From contig CANMJR010000013.1 in the NCBI GenBank assembly GCA_947498025.1, positions 1 to 64,000 of the forward strand: a stretch of DNA of 64,000 bases, read 5' to 3'. How positions within the stretch are numbered: the first letter of the stretch is position 1; each line of letters starts with the position of its first letter. Positions 42,515 through 50,567 of the stretch are shown here, piece after piece. Both the position numbers and the translations under genes were made by a program. Under the pieces are notes generated by a model that had not been told where the DNA came from, made no database searches, and saw only the letters and a program-made list of their open reading frames with translations. The stretch is from Helicobacteraceae bacterium. GTDB lineage: Bacteria; Campylobacterota; Campylobacteria; Campylobacterales; Sulfurimonadaceae.

Positions 42515-42943
42515 GTGAAAAATATTACAATTATTGCTGTATTAGCAATATTATTTAGTGGTTGTGCTACGAAGCTGACAACATATCAAGATCATGAGTT
42601 ACAGTCTTATAAATCGAAAAATTTATATTTTGAAGAAAAATCACCAGGAGCGGCAGCAGGATTTGGGATATTACCAGGAGGTGGATCATTTTACACAGGA
42701 AATTATGGGTTAGGTGTTGTTAACTTGTTACTATGGCCTGTTTCAATATTATGGGATCCAATTAGTGGATATGATGGAGCTGAAACTATTAACTACCATG
42801 CAACAAAAGCAAATGTAAATAGACGTAAAAATCAAGATATGAAATTTATAGACAGAGAACTAGAAGATGGCAAACTTGAACGGGATATATATATAGTAAA
42901 AAAACGTGAGATTGAAGACAGATATTCTTCAGATGCATTGTAG
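42515..42943 (+). CDS. Lipoprotein of unknown function
   Basis: 142 residues from a GTG start with GGGAGG upstream. Lipobox 'ILFSGC' (Cys17). A Gly-rich hydrophobic centre 'GAAAGFGILPGGGSFYTGNY' then 'GLGVVNLLLWPVSILWDP' suggests a membrane-associated hairpin; the C-terminal ~50 residues are charged and helical. No family name recognised. It lies between REP elements c and d. Confidence 0.7.
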   Translation: MKNITIIAVLAILFSGCATKLTTYQDHELQSYKSKNLYFEEKSPGAAAGFGILPGGGSFYTGNYGLGVVNLLLWPVSILWDPISGYDGAETINYHATKANVNRRKNQDMKFIDRELEDGKLERDIYIVKKREIEDRYSSDAL

Positions 42944-42959
42944 CACTAAGCAACTATTT

Positions 42960-42976
42960 TCGTTTCCAAGCTGGAG
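42960..42976 (+). repeat. Partial REP-like sequence
   Basis: TCGTTTCCAAGCTGGAG resembles the left half of the CAAGCT stem variant seen at 14634 but lacks the right arm. Probably a degraded copy lying directly before element d. Confidence 0.4.
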
Positions 42977-42984
42977 TTTTTCCT

Positions 42985-43019
42985 TCTCGTTCCACCTCTC
43001 CCGAGGTGGAATGCATACT
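42985..43019 (+). repeat. REP element d
   Basis: Identical over 35 bases to element b. Together with inverted element e it brackets the RAYT gene. Confidence 0.88.
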
Positions 43020-43061
43020 GCACACATGCGCTCTTAAGCCAAACTAAACTACAATAACCCC

Positions 43062-43595
43062 ATGGGAAGAAGCAGATATAAAATCTATGAAACGACACAT
43101 CCGCATTTTGTAACTTGCACGATACTTCATTGGTTGCCTCTTTTTACACGACAAGAAAGTGTTCAAATAATTCTAGATTGTCTGAAGTTTTTACAAGAAA
43201 AAGATAATCTAAAACTCTATGCTTATGTGATTTTGGAAAATCATTTGCACATGGTTATTTCTAGTGATGATTTACATAAAACTATGCAATCTTTTAAACA
43301 ATACACCGCAAAACAACTTCTTGAACTACTGAAAAAAGAGAATGTAACAACTCTTTTAGAGCAACTCGCTTTTTATAAAAAAGCACATCATCAAGAGAAA
43401 AGTTATCAAGTGTGGGAAGAGGGATACCAACCTAAATTGATTCAAGATGAGGCAATGATGAAAATTAAAGTGGATTATATTCATAACAATCCTGTAAAAA
43501 GAGGTTATGTGGATGAAGATATTCATTGGCGATATAGCAGTGCGAGAGATTATAATGGTATGATTGGGTTAATTGAAATTGAGAGATTATGGTGA
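43062..43595 (+). CDS. REP-associated tyrosine transposase (RAYT, IS200-like Y1 family)
   Basis: 177 residues. Begins MGRSRYKIYETTHPHFVTCT, typical of RAYTs, with the HUH motif in 'LENHLHMVISS' (HLH), the candidate catalytic Tyr in 'QSFKQYTAKQLLELL' and the family end 'KVDYIHNNPVKRGYVDEDIHWRYSSA'. RAYTs are single-copy enzymes that cut single-stranded REP hairpins rather than moving as classical insertion sequences. Elements d and e flank the gene in inverted orientation, so enzyme and substrates are together here. Confidence 0.93.
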   Translation: MGRSRYKIYETTHPHFVTCTILHWLPLFTRQESVQIILDCLKFLQEKDNLKLYAYVILENHLHMVISSDDLHKTMQSFKQYTAKQLLELLKKENVTTLLEQLAFYKKAHHQEKSYQVWEEGYQPKLIQDEAMMKIKVDYIHNNPVKRGYVDEDIHWRYSSARDYNGMIGLIEIERLW

Positions 43596-43606
43596 TTTGA
43601 GTTGTT

Positions 43607-43640
43607 GTATGCATTCCACCTCGGGAGAGGTGGAACGAGA
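43607..43640 (-). repeat. REP element e (inverted)
   Basis: GTATGCATTCCACCTCGGGA continuing GAGGTGGAACGAGA, same stem as b, c and d. Begins 12 bases after the RAYT stop codon. Confidence 0.88.
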
Positions 43641-43709
43641 TAAAAGTAGAAGCAGTCATCGATATTTCCTTAGATTGATGGTTATTGTACCCAATTTTTT
43701 ATGTTTTTT

Positions 43710-43740
43710 TCGCTCCCAATCTTCAGCTTGGGAGTGTATA
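43710..43740 (+). repeat. REP-like element f, CAAnCT stem variant
   Basis: CTCCCAA and TTGGGAG pair around 'tcttcagc', with flank 'TCG' on the left and a diverged 'TGTATA' on the right. Forms an inverted pair with element g. Confidence 0.65.
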
Positions 43741-43776
43741 TTTATACTTATGATTGATATGCAGATGGTTATGGAT

Positions 43777-43810
43777 GTATGCATTCCCAATGAGGACATT
43801 GGGAACGAGA
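43777..43810 (-). repeat. REP-like element g (inverted), CAATG stem variant
   Basis: GTATGCATTCCCAATGAGGA continuing CATTGGGAACGAGA. TTCCCAATG/CATTGGGAA is a perfect 9-bp stem; both flanks match the REP consensus exactly but the stem is different. Confidence 0.8.
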
Positions 43811-43824
43811 AATATTTCCAATTA

Positions 43825-43841
43825 CGAACGCACCGCGTTCG
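43825..43841. repeat. GC-rich palindrome
   Basis: CGAACGC and GCGTTCG pair around ACC, 15 bases after element g and before the MFS gene. No T-run. Could be a terminator stem for the RAYT region or another small repeat. Confidence 0.4.
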
Positions 43842-43868
43842 CAATTCAATTCGAGGATAAATAATAAA

Positions 43869-45020
43869 ATGCTTCAAATAAACAACGCAACAAAATTCAC
43901 TCTCCTGCTTATGTCCATGATGACGATGATGTCCAATGTTGCGATTGTAACAACTTTGCCACACCTTAGCTCTGTTTTTAAAGATGTAGAAAATATTGAG
44001 TTTTTATCCAGACTTATGATAACGCTTCCCTCTTTGGCGATAGCTTTTCTTGCACCGTTTTTGGGGCATGTTGTTAGTCGGTTTGGCAAAAAAAGTTCGG
44101 CGATGGTGGCTTTGGTTTTTTTCTCTGTGTTCGGGAGTGCAGGGCTCTATTTAGAAACCATCTATGAACTTTTAGCTTCAAGATTCTTCTTCGGAATTGC
44201 CATTGCAGTTTTAATGATAGTCTCAACCTCTTTAATAGGTGATTACTTCAAAGATGAGGCAAGACATAAATTTATGGGATTGCAAAGTGCTTTTATGGCA
44301 CTTGGCGGAGTTTTTTTTCTCGTTGGAGGTGGGTTTTTATCGGATTTAAATTGGAGATACCCGTTTGGAATCTATCTTGTGGGTTTTTTTATAATCATCT
44401 TTGTAGCAAAATTTTTGGTTCATAAAGAGAGTGATTTAGAGCAAGAGACAGAGATAATCCATAACCTTTTTCCCATCTACATTTTGGCCTTTTTACTCAT
44501 GATGATTTTTTATATCCTGCCGACGCAAATGCCGTTTTTGATTATTAATGTTTTTCATGCAAACGGCACACTCGCGGGCGAAATCATAGCAACAGCCTTT
44601 ATTTTCAATGCTCTGGGTGCCATGAGTTTTGTCTTTTTAAAAAAGCGATTTGATTTTAAAACTATCTACATGATAGGCATGGGCATTGTCGCGATTGGTT
44701 TTATCTTGATTGGTTTAGTAGAAAATGTCTATCTCTTCTTTGTAACATCGCCTATTATGGGCTTTGGCGGAGGAGTGCTTATGACAAATATAACTGCATG
44801 GATGTTAAGTCATGCGCACCATACAAAAAGAGTAAAATCATCAAGCTACTTAACAAGTGCGCTTTTTTTGGGACAATTTAGCTCGCCGATTGTTTTTCAC
44901 CCCTTTGTGAGCTACTTTGGAGTGGAGCACTTTTTTGAAGTTGTCGGAGTGCTTCTCCTCACAATTTTGGTAGCTCTCTATTTTTATAGACGCTCTCTTA
45001 GCCCTAACGGAGTTATATGA
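43869..45020 (+). CDS. Major facilitator superfamily transporter
   Basis: 383 residues with ~12 hydrophobic segments. 'LAPFLGHVVSRFGKKSSAMV' is the loop 2-3 motif A. Probably a drug/H+ antiporter-type carrier; the substrate is not evident. Overlaps the hydrogenase protease gene by 4 bases, so it is translated with the hydrogenase maturation genes, which may hint at a metal- or hydrogenase-linked substrate. Confidence 0.85.
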   Translation: MLQINNATKFTLLLMSMMTMMSNVAIVTTLPHLSSVFKDVENIEFLSRLMITLPSLAIAFLAPFLGHVVSRFGKKSSAMVALVFFSVFGSAGLYLETIYELLASRFFFGIAIAVLMIVSTSLIGDYFKDEARHKFMGLQSAFMALGGVFFLVGGGFLSDLNWRYPFGIYLVGFFIIIFVAKFLVHKESDLEQETEIIHNLFPIYILAFLLMMIFYILPTQMPFLIINVFHANGTLAGEIIATAFIFNALGAMSFVFLKKRFDFKTIYMIGMGIVAIGFILIGLVENVYLFFVTSPIMGFGGGVLMTNITAWMLSHAHHTKRVKSSSYLTSALFLGQFSSPIVFHPFVSYFGVEHFFEVVGVLLLTILVALYFYRRSLSPNGVI

Positions 45021-45550
45021 AAACTGTTATTATCGGGGTAGGAAGTATATTGTTTCAAGATGAGGGCGTTGGTGTTTATGCCTCAAAATATCTTGATAAG
45101 AACTACACATTCAGCGGCGATGTGACGCTGGTTGACGGTGGCGTTTTAGGATTTCACTTAATTGGGTACTATCTTGATTACGATAAGGTTTTGATACTAG
45201 ATACCATAACCATGGATGATGTGGCAGGTTCCATCTACAATCTCCCCGACAGAGAGCTTTTGGGGCTTGGGAGTTACAAGCAGAGCGTACATGAGGTGGA
45301 GGTTGTCGAGATGTTGGAGATAGCTTCGCTTCATGAGAAGAGCGCCGAGGTAAATGTTATCGGCATTGTCCCGGAAGATATTAAAAACATAAATATAGGG
45401 TTGAGCGATGTGATTGTGGCAAGATTTGATGCTTTTATTGACGCAGCTTTAGATGCGCTTGAACATTTTGGTGTAAAATATACAAAAAACACAACCGAGT
45501 TCTCGCTTGAGAGTGTAATAGAGAGTTACAGGAATCCACAGAATGATTAG
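45017..45550 (+). CDS. hyaD: [NiFe]-hydrogenase maturation endopeptidase (HyaD/HupD family)
   Basis: 177 residues. 'VIIGVGSILFQDEGVGVYAS' matches the family GxGNxLxxDxGxG signature with the Ni-binding acidic residue; 'LILDTITMDD' gives the second acidic ligand and 'YKQSVHEVEVVEMLEIA' the His. It cleaves the C-terminal tail of the hydrogenase large subunit after Ni insertion. Overlaps hypF by 8 bases. Confidence 0.93.
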   Translation: MKTVIIGVGSILFQDEGVGVYASKYLDKNYTFSGDVTLVDGGVLGFHLIGYYLDYDKVLILDTITMDDVAGSIYNLPDRELLGLGSYKQSVHEVEVVEMLEIASLHEKSAEVNVIGIVPEDIKNINIGLSDVIVARFDAFIDAALDALEHFGVKYTKNTTEFSLESVIESYRNPQND

Positions 45551-47774
45551 AAAAAGCTTTCTTATTTATGGAGTTGTTCAGGGCGTTGGATTTCGCCCTT
45601 TTATTTATAAGATAGCATGCAAAAATAAACTTTGCGGATTTGTGAAAAATGATAGTGAGGGAGTGGAGTTAGAAGTTGAAGGGTCTGAAGAGAATATAAA
45701 GATATTTGAAGAGCAACTCCACGCACAGCTCCCGCCACTTGCAAGAATTGACACAATCAAAACCAAAGAGTTAGAACCGCTTTATGAAAAAAGTTTTGAG
45801 ATTAGAGAGAGTTCAATTTACGCAAATAATGCAAAAACGGCTCTCATTTCACCCGACATTGCAACATGTCACGAGTGTTTGGAAGATAAAAAAAAAGAGG
45901 GCAAATACCACAACTATTTTGCCACAAACTGCACAAACTGCGGACCGAGATACAGTATTATAAAAACTGTACCCTACGACAGAAGTAACACTTCGATGGA
46001 TAAATTTGCGATGTGCGAATCTTGTCTTGAAGAGTATAAAAATCCACTCAGCAGAAGATACCATGCCCAGCCCATCTCTTGCAACAGTTGCGGGCCAAAA
46101 TTATCTCTTTGGCATGCCCAGAGTAAAACAGCAATAGATGAAACCGATATTTTTAAAAAGGTTGCCGACTTTATTGAGAGTGGCAAAATTGTAGCAATAA
46201 AAGGGATTGGCGGATTTCATATAGTTTGTGATGCCTCAAACGATGCGGTGATTTTAAAGCTAAGAGAGTTCAAAAACAGACCGACAAAACCATTGGCAAT
46301 CATGTGTAAAGATAGTGTGCAGATAAAATCTTTGGCGTGCGTGAATGAGAAAGAGGAGGAGTTGCTTACTTCAAAAGAAGCGCCGATAGTAATTTTGAAA
46401 AAAAGCCTGTTTTCCTATGTAAAACTATCGAAGTTTTTGGCTCCAAATATAGATAGAATAGGGTGTATGTTAGCCTATACACCGCTTCATCATCTATTAT
46501 TTCAATATTTAAATACTCCAATAGTTGCCACAAGCGCGAACTTGGGAGATGAGCCTATCCTAACCAAAATGGAGGATATATTCAGTAAGTTGCCGTTTAT
46601 TGATTTTGTTTTGGATTTTAATAGAGAGATAATAAATGGGGTGGATGACTCTCTGCTTCAAGTCGTGAACGGGAAAACTCAGACGCTCCGCCTTTCTCGC
46701 GGATACGCTCCGAAGGTGATAAAACTCCCATTTAAGAGTGAGAAAAAAATTCTCGCAGTCGGTGCAAATGCTAAAAACTCCATAGCTTTTGTGATGGGCA
46801 ACAATCTTATTCTCTCCCCGCATATCGGCGATTTAGACAGCCTGAAAGCCTTTGAGTATTTTGAACGCACAATAGAGACTTTCAAAAGGTTCTACGACTT
46901 TGAACCGGACATTATCGTGCATGACAAACACCCAAATTACGAAACAACAAAATGGGCGAAAAAGCAAAACAAGGAACTTGTAGAAGTCGGTCACCACTTA
47001 GCACACATCTATGCATGTAAGGCTGAATTTGGGTTGAGCGGTGATTACTTAGGTTTTAGTTTTGACGGTACAGGGTTTGGGGATGGTAAGATTCTTTGGG
47101 GCGGAGAGATTTTTGTGGGGGATGAGAGAAAATATCATTTCAAACCTATAAAACTTTTAGGCGGTGAAAAAGCGATAAAAGAGCCGAGACGCGTGGCGCT
47201 GAGCATGCTTTTTGATGCACTGAGTTTAGAAGAGGTGCAAGAGCTTGATTTGGCATGCGTAAAAGAGTTTTCACCTGAGAACTTAAAACTCCTGCACCAA
47301 AGCCACACAAAAAATTTAAACGCACCGCAAAGCTCGTCTGTCGGCAGAATGTTTGATGCTATCGTTTCATTTTCAGACATCGCTCAAACCATAAGTTACG
47401 AGGGGGAAAGTGGACTTTTATGTGAGAGCTACTATGATGAAAATAGAACTAGAAGTTTCAATTACGCCATAACGGATGGTGTTATAGATATGAAAATAGT
47501 CGAGTTTATTTTAAACAATAAGTTTGATAAAAAAGAGCTCAATAGCATGTTTATAAATACTCTGGTAGAAATTATAATAAGTATCTCAAAAAAAGAAAAA
47601 CTAAAAGTGATTCTCAGCGGTGGGGTGTTTCAGAACAAAACTCTGCTAGAACTCGCGGCATGTGGACTTGAAAAAGAAAATATCTCGTACTTTTTTCAAC
47701 AGCAAACAGCCATTAATGATGGTGGAATAGCCCTTGGGCAGGCATATTTTTGCGTGAAAAACAATATAGGATAA
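45543..47774 (+). CDS. hypF: Carbamoyltransferase HypF
   Basis: 743 residues, full length. N-terminal acylphosphatase domain 'YGVVQGVGFRPFIYKIACKN'; two zinc fingers beginning 'CHECLEDKKKEGKYHNYFAT' and 'CESCLEEYKNPLSRRYHAQP'; YrdC-like domain with 'KGIGGFHIVCDASND'; Kae1-like C-terminal domain with 'VGHHLAHIYACKAEFG' and 'GFSFDGTGFGDGKILWGGEI'. Converts carbamoyl phosphate to the thiocarbamate on HypE, source of the CN ligands. Ends 'INDGGIALGQAYFCVKNNIG'; a second copy of this end lies 570 bases downstream. Confidence 0.97.
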   Translation: MIRKSFLIYGVVQGVGFRPFIYKIACKNKLCGFVKNDSEGVELEVEGSEENIKIFEEQLHAQLPPLARIDTIKTKELEPLYEKSFEIRESSIYANNAKTALISPDIATCHECLEDKKKEGKYHNYFATNCTNCGPRYSIIKTVPYDRSNTSMDKFAMCESCLEEYKNPLSRRYHAQPISCNSCGPKLSLWHAQSKTAIDETDIFKKVADFIESGKIVAIKGIGGFHIVCDASNDAVILKLREFKNRPTKPLAIMCKDSVQIKSLACVNEKEEELLTSKEAPIVILKKSLFSYVKLSKFLAPNIDRIGCMLAYTPLHHLLFQYLNTPIVATSANLGDEPILTKMEDIFSKLPFIDFVLDFNREIINGVDDSLLQVVNGKTQTLRLSRGYAPKVIKLPFKSEKKILAVGANAKNSIAFVMGNNLILSPHIGDLDSLKAFEYFERTIETFKRFYDFEPDIIVHDKHPNYETTKWAKKQNKELVEVGHHLAHIYACKAEFGLSGDYLGFSFDGTGFGDGKILWGGEIFVGDERKYHFKPIKLLGGEKAIKEPRRVALSMLFDALSLEEVQELDLACVKEFSPENLKLLHQSHTKNLNAPQSSSVGRMFDAIVSFSDIAQTISYEGESGLLCESYYDENRTRSFNYAITDGVIDMKIVEFILNNKFDKKELNSMFINTLVEIIISISKKEKLKVILSGGVFQNKTLLELAACGLEKENISYFFQQQTAINDGGIALGQAYFCVKNNIG

Positions 47775-47786
47775 GAGAAGAGAAAG

Positions 47787-48347
47787 ATGTTTGATAAATT
47801 TATGATTTATATTAAAAGAATGAATGGGTTTGAGAAAAGTCCGCCACGAAAGCCTTTTTCAAAAATTCTTTGGTCATGGCTGGGTGCATTTTTAGGTATT
47901 TATTTAATTTCAATTTTAAATGACAGTATTCACTCCAATGTAATAGATAAGATTTTTCTGATTGGCTCATTTGGTGCATCGGCAGTATTGATATACGGTG
48001 CACCGCAAGTGGAGTTTTCTCAACCTCGGAATGTTTTAGGAGGACATGTTTTATCAGCGTTAGTAGGTGTAACGGTTTATAAATTTTTACCTTTTGATCC
48101 TTCTGTCTTAAGTGCTATTGCTGTCTCAATGGCTATTGTAGTTATGCATTTTACAGGTACTCTTCATCCGCCGGGCGGGGCTACTTCATTAATCGCAGTC
48201 ATCGGAAGTTCTCAAATACATGACATTGGATATACATTTGTTCTTCTTCCGGTCGCACTAGATGCCTTCGTGATGCTGCTTGTTGCATTACTTGTTAATA
48301 ATTTATCAAAAAATCCAAAGAGGCACTATCCGCGTTATTGGTTCTAA
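47787..48347 (+). CDS. HPP-family integral membrane protein
   Basis: 186 residues with four hydrophobic segments and the family motif in 'FTGTLHPPGGATSLIAVIGS'. HPP proteins have been linked to nitrite transport in plants and cyanobacteria; in bacteria the role is open. It starts 12 bases after hypF and ends exactly at a remnant of a second hypF end, so it seems to have been brought in by recombination at hypF. Confidence 0.88.
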   Translation: MFDKFMIYIKRMNGFEKSPPRKPFSKILWSWLGAFLGIYLISILNDSIHSNVIDKIFLIGSFGASAVLIYGAPQVEFSQPRNVLGGHVLSALVGVTVYKFLPFDPSVLSAIAVSMAIVVMHFTGTLHPPGGATSLIAVIGSSQIHDIGYTFVLLPVALDAFVMLLVALLVNNLSKNPKRHYPRYWF

Positions 48348-48403
48348 ATGACGGCGGAATAGCTTTGGGACAGATTTATTACGCTTTTTTTCATAAATTT
48401 TAA
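48344..48403 (+). pseudogene. Remnant of a second hypF 3' end
   Basis: The frame starting at 48344 reads LNDGGIALGQIYYAFFHKF and a stop. NDGGIALGQ is identical to the end of the intact HypF (47713-47750 region), the C-terminal signature of the Kae1-like domain; the rest differs. Overlaps the HPP stop codon by 4 bases. Interpreted as the original hypF terminus stranded after HPP was inserted or exchanged. Confidence 0.85.
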
Positions 48404-48413
48404 ATCTGTTTGA

Positions 48414-48419
48414 TATAAT
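48414..48419 (+). promoter_or_regulatory. -10 box of LPP20-like gene
   Basis: TATAAT directly after the hypF remnant, 27 bases before the GTG start at 48447. Confidence 0.5.
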
Positions 48420-48446
48420 TCCAATATTATATCAAAGGAATTTATA

Positions 48447-49112
48447 GTGATAAATGTAAAAAAAGTTTTTAATATTGCAGCTTTAGGTGTTTTTCTCGCT
48501 CTGTTTGGTGGGTGTGCAAGTCCCGTTACCAATCCACAGGTGAAATCGGAGTGTATGCAAGAGGGTGTTGGTGCACCGTCTTGGGTTTGTAAGCCACAGG
48601 TCATGAATGGGTATTCGAGCTTGGGAATAGCAGAAAACTATAAAGCTAACCCAGCTCAAACAATACATGAGGCTCTTAATAACGGCCGCACCGAGATTGC
48701 AAAACAGATACAATTGCAAGTAAAAGATAAAATCAATAATTTTTCCCGTGTAACTGAAATAAGCAGTAAAGAAAAGGTTGATAATCTTTATGCATCCATC
48801 GCAGAGGAAGTGAAGCCCATGAATATAACTCTTGAAAAAGAGATGAAATCTTGGATTTCTCCTTCGGGTAAATTGTATGTGCATGTCATAGCTCCAAAAT
48901 CAACTTCTGATGAAGAGATTAAAACAGCAGTTAAAACAAGCTATGCAAATGACAGGGTTACATGGCTCAGTTTTAAATCCAAAGAAGCATTGAATAATCT
49001 TGAAAAAGAGTTTGGTGTAACGATGCCAATACAGCAGCAGGTAACTGTGGCAGAAATGTTTCGGACAGAAAAGGTGACACAAAGCTCGGTAGGACGCAAT
49101 AGAAAAAAATAG
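48447..49112 (+). CDS. LPP20-family lipoprotein
   Basis: 221 residues from GTG with AAAGGA 8 bases upstream. Lipobox 'LALFGGC' (Cys23). 'PSWVCKPQVMNGYSSLGIAE' and 'AQTIHEALNNGRTEIAKQIQ' follow the LPP20 pattern (small Ala/Lys-rich helix after 'GxA'). Outer-membrane lipoprotein; the function is unknown. Independent promoter, so unlikely to be part of the hyp operon. Confidence 0.82.
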   Translation: MINVKKVFNIAALGVFLALFGGCASPVTNPQVKSECMQEGVGAPSWVCKPQVMNGYSSLGIAENYKANPAQTIHEALNNGRTEIAKQIQLQVKDKINNFSRVTEISSKEKVDNLYASIAEEVKPMNITLEKEMKSWISPSGKLYVHVIAPKSTSDEEIKTAVKTSYANDRVTWLSFKSKEALNNLEKEFGVTMPIQQQVTVAEMFRTEKVTQSSVGRNRKK

Positions 49113-49132
49113 TGGCAAGAAATTTTATATTA

Positions 49133-49801
49133 TTAAAAATTTTGATATAAATTTATCAAAATTTTTTCCTGCAGAGACTCTTTATAATTAAACTTAAACT
49201 TAAACTCAATCTCTTTCAAATAATAGAAAAAATTCTCACCGCTCACACCCTTGTACTTCAGAATGGATTTCTCAAAAAAAAGCCAAAACTGCGTGATAAT
49301 ATTTTCTCTTTTTTTTGTTTTTGAGATTTTGTTAAACATCATAAATTTTGAGAACTCTTTGAAATAAATACTTTTCGACCCATTTTCTAAAAACTGGTTT
49401 TTGTATTTGTTCAGATTTGGCATAAGTATGTTATAAACTCTGCTTTCATAATGAAATGTTAAAAAATTCTGAGCATCAAAAATATTCTCTTTTACCTTCT
49501 TTTTACTTTTTTCCAGATAGATATATTCATCATATTCTAAAACTATTTTCTCTCTGTATTCATCCTCTAAATAGTTCGCAATTAATTGGCGAAAGAGCTT
49601 ATATCTACTTTTTACAGTCATATAATTTATGGCTAATTTTTTACTCGCTTGGTTAATTGTGAGGCTCTCACAAAAGCACTTTATAATCTCAACATCAGTT
49701 TTTATTTTTTTTGCAGAGAACTTTTTTTTGCATTTTGCACATTTGAGTTGTTCCGATTTGAGTTCATAGAGTTTTTCATGATTACAATAGATACATTTCA
49801 T
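49133..49801 (-). CDS. Zinc-ribbon/HTH protein, transposase-like N-terminus
   Basis: I start at 49801 (MKCIYCNHEK) because the zinc ribbon begins there; the track start at 49882 adds a hydrophobic stretch with no family support. 'CIYCNHEKLYELKSEQLKCA' plus 'KCKKKFSAKK' is a two-CxxC ribbon, followed by HTH-like 'LTINQASKKLAINYMTVKSR'. This resembles the N-terminus of IS1595-type transposases and some Campylobacterota regulators, but I see no DDE motif. The C-terminal 130 residues are aromatic- and Lys-rich. It splits the hyp genes in the opposite orientation. Confidence 0.55.
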   Translation of the reverse strand: MKCIYCNHEKLYELKSEQLKCAKCKKKFSAKKIKTDVEIIKCFCESLTINQASKKLAINYMTVKSRYKLFRQLIANYLEDEYREKIVLEYDEYIYLEKSKKKVKENIFDAQNFLTFHYESRVYNILMPNLNKYKNQFLENGSKSIYFKEFSKFMMFNKISKTKKRENIITQFWLFFEKSILKYKGVSGENFFYYLKEIEFKFKFNYKESLQEKILINLYQNF

Positions 49802-49913
49802 AAGGAATTTTATCACAAGTTGGTGCCAAAAGTAACTAAGAAATAGAAAAATTAATAATACTTTCACACTAAAGATATACAATTGTGAGAGTTATTAATA
49901 CGATGAGGGTAAG

Positions 49914-50555
49914 ATGGAAAACTTAGGATTGGTAATTATATTCTGGTACGGCGTTTTACATGCTTTTGGAGCTGACCACCTAACTGCAATTGCAGATTTT
50001 TCTATCGGTAAAAACAAAAAAAAGACTATGCTCATTACAACTCTGTTTGCAATAGGGCATGGATTATCTCTTTTTATATTTGCAAAAATTTTAGAGAGTT
50101 ATCATATAAGTGAAACTATTTTGGGTTATGGAGATACTATCTCTTCAACTGTAATACTCGGGATGGGAGTCTATCTTCTATTTATGGTTTTTACAGACCG
50201 AATTCAGTTAAAAAAGCATATTCACCACGGCGAGGAACATGTCCACATCTGGTTTGGCAAAGAGCATACCCACAACAACACCGACACAACTTCTGCATTC
50301 ACTATCGGCGCATTAATGGGTATAGGCGGAGTTCGCGGCATGCTTATAACTCTTGGTGCGATTGAAGGGCAGAGTGTTGATTTTATGATGGTTCTTGTTT
50401 TTACTCTCGGAGTGATGAGCATATTTGTGGGCTTTGGTGCTGTGATACTCTCTATTAATAAAAATCTACTAAACTCTAAACAAAATTTAAAAAAAGTTTT
50501 CGCAGCTGCAGGAATTGTATCGGTAGTTGTCGGCTCAAGTATGTTACTAAATTAA
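49914..50555 (+). CDS. Nickel/cobalt permease-like transporter (HX4DH family)
   Basis: 213 residues with about six hydrophobic segments. 'YGVLHAFGADHLTAIADFSI' holds the HX4DH metal-binding motif of the nickel-transport superfamily; 'FAIGHGLSLFIF' is the second conserved element, and a His-rich loop 'HHGEEHVHIWFGKEHTHNN' follows. It directly precedes hypB, so it most likely supplies Ni for hydrogenase maturation. Confidence 0.87.
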   Translation: MENLGLVIIFWYGVLHAFGADHLTAIADFSIGKNKKKTMLITTLFAIGHGLSLFIFAKILESYHISETILGYGDTISSTVILGMGVYLLFMVFTDRIQLKKHIHHGEEHVHIWFGKEHTHNNTDTTSAFTIGALMGIGGVRGMLITLGAIEGQSVDFMMVLVFTLGVMSIFVGFGAVILSINKNLLNSKQNLKKVFAAAGIVSVVVGSSMLLN

Positions 50556-50567
50556 AGGATAAATCAG

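Noticed and set aside
43573-43860. 95-residue ORF downstream of RAYT
   Set aside because: Composed of REP elements e, f and g; not credible as a protein.
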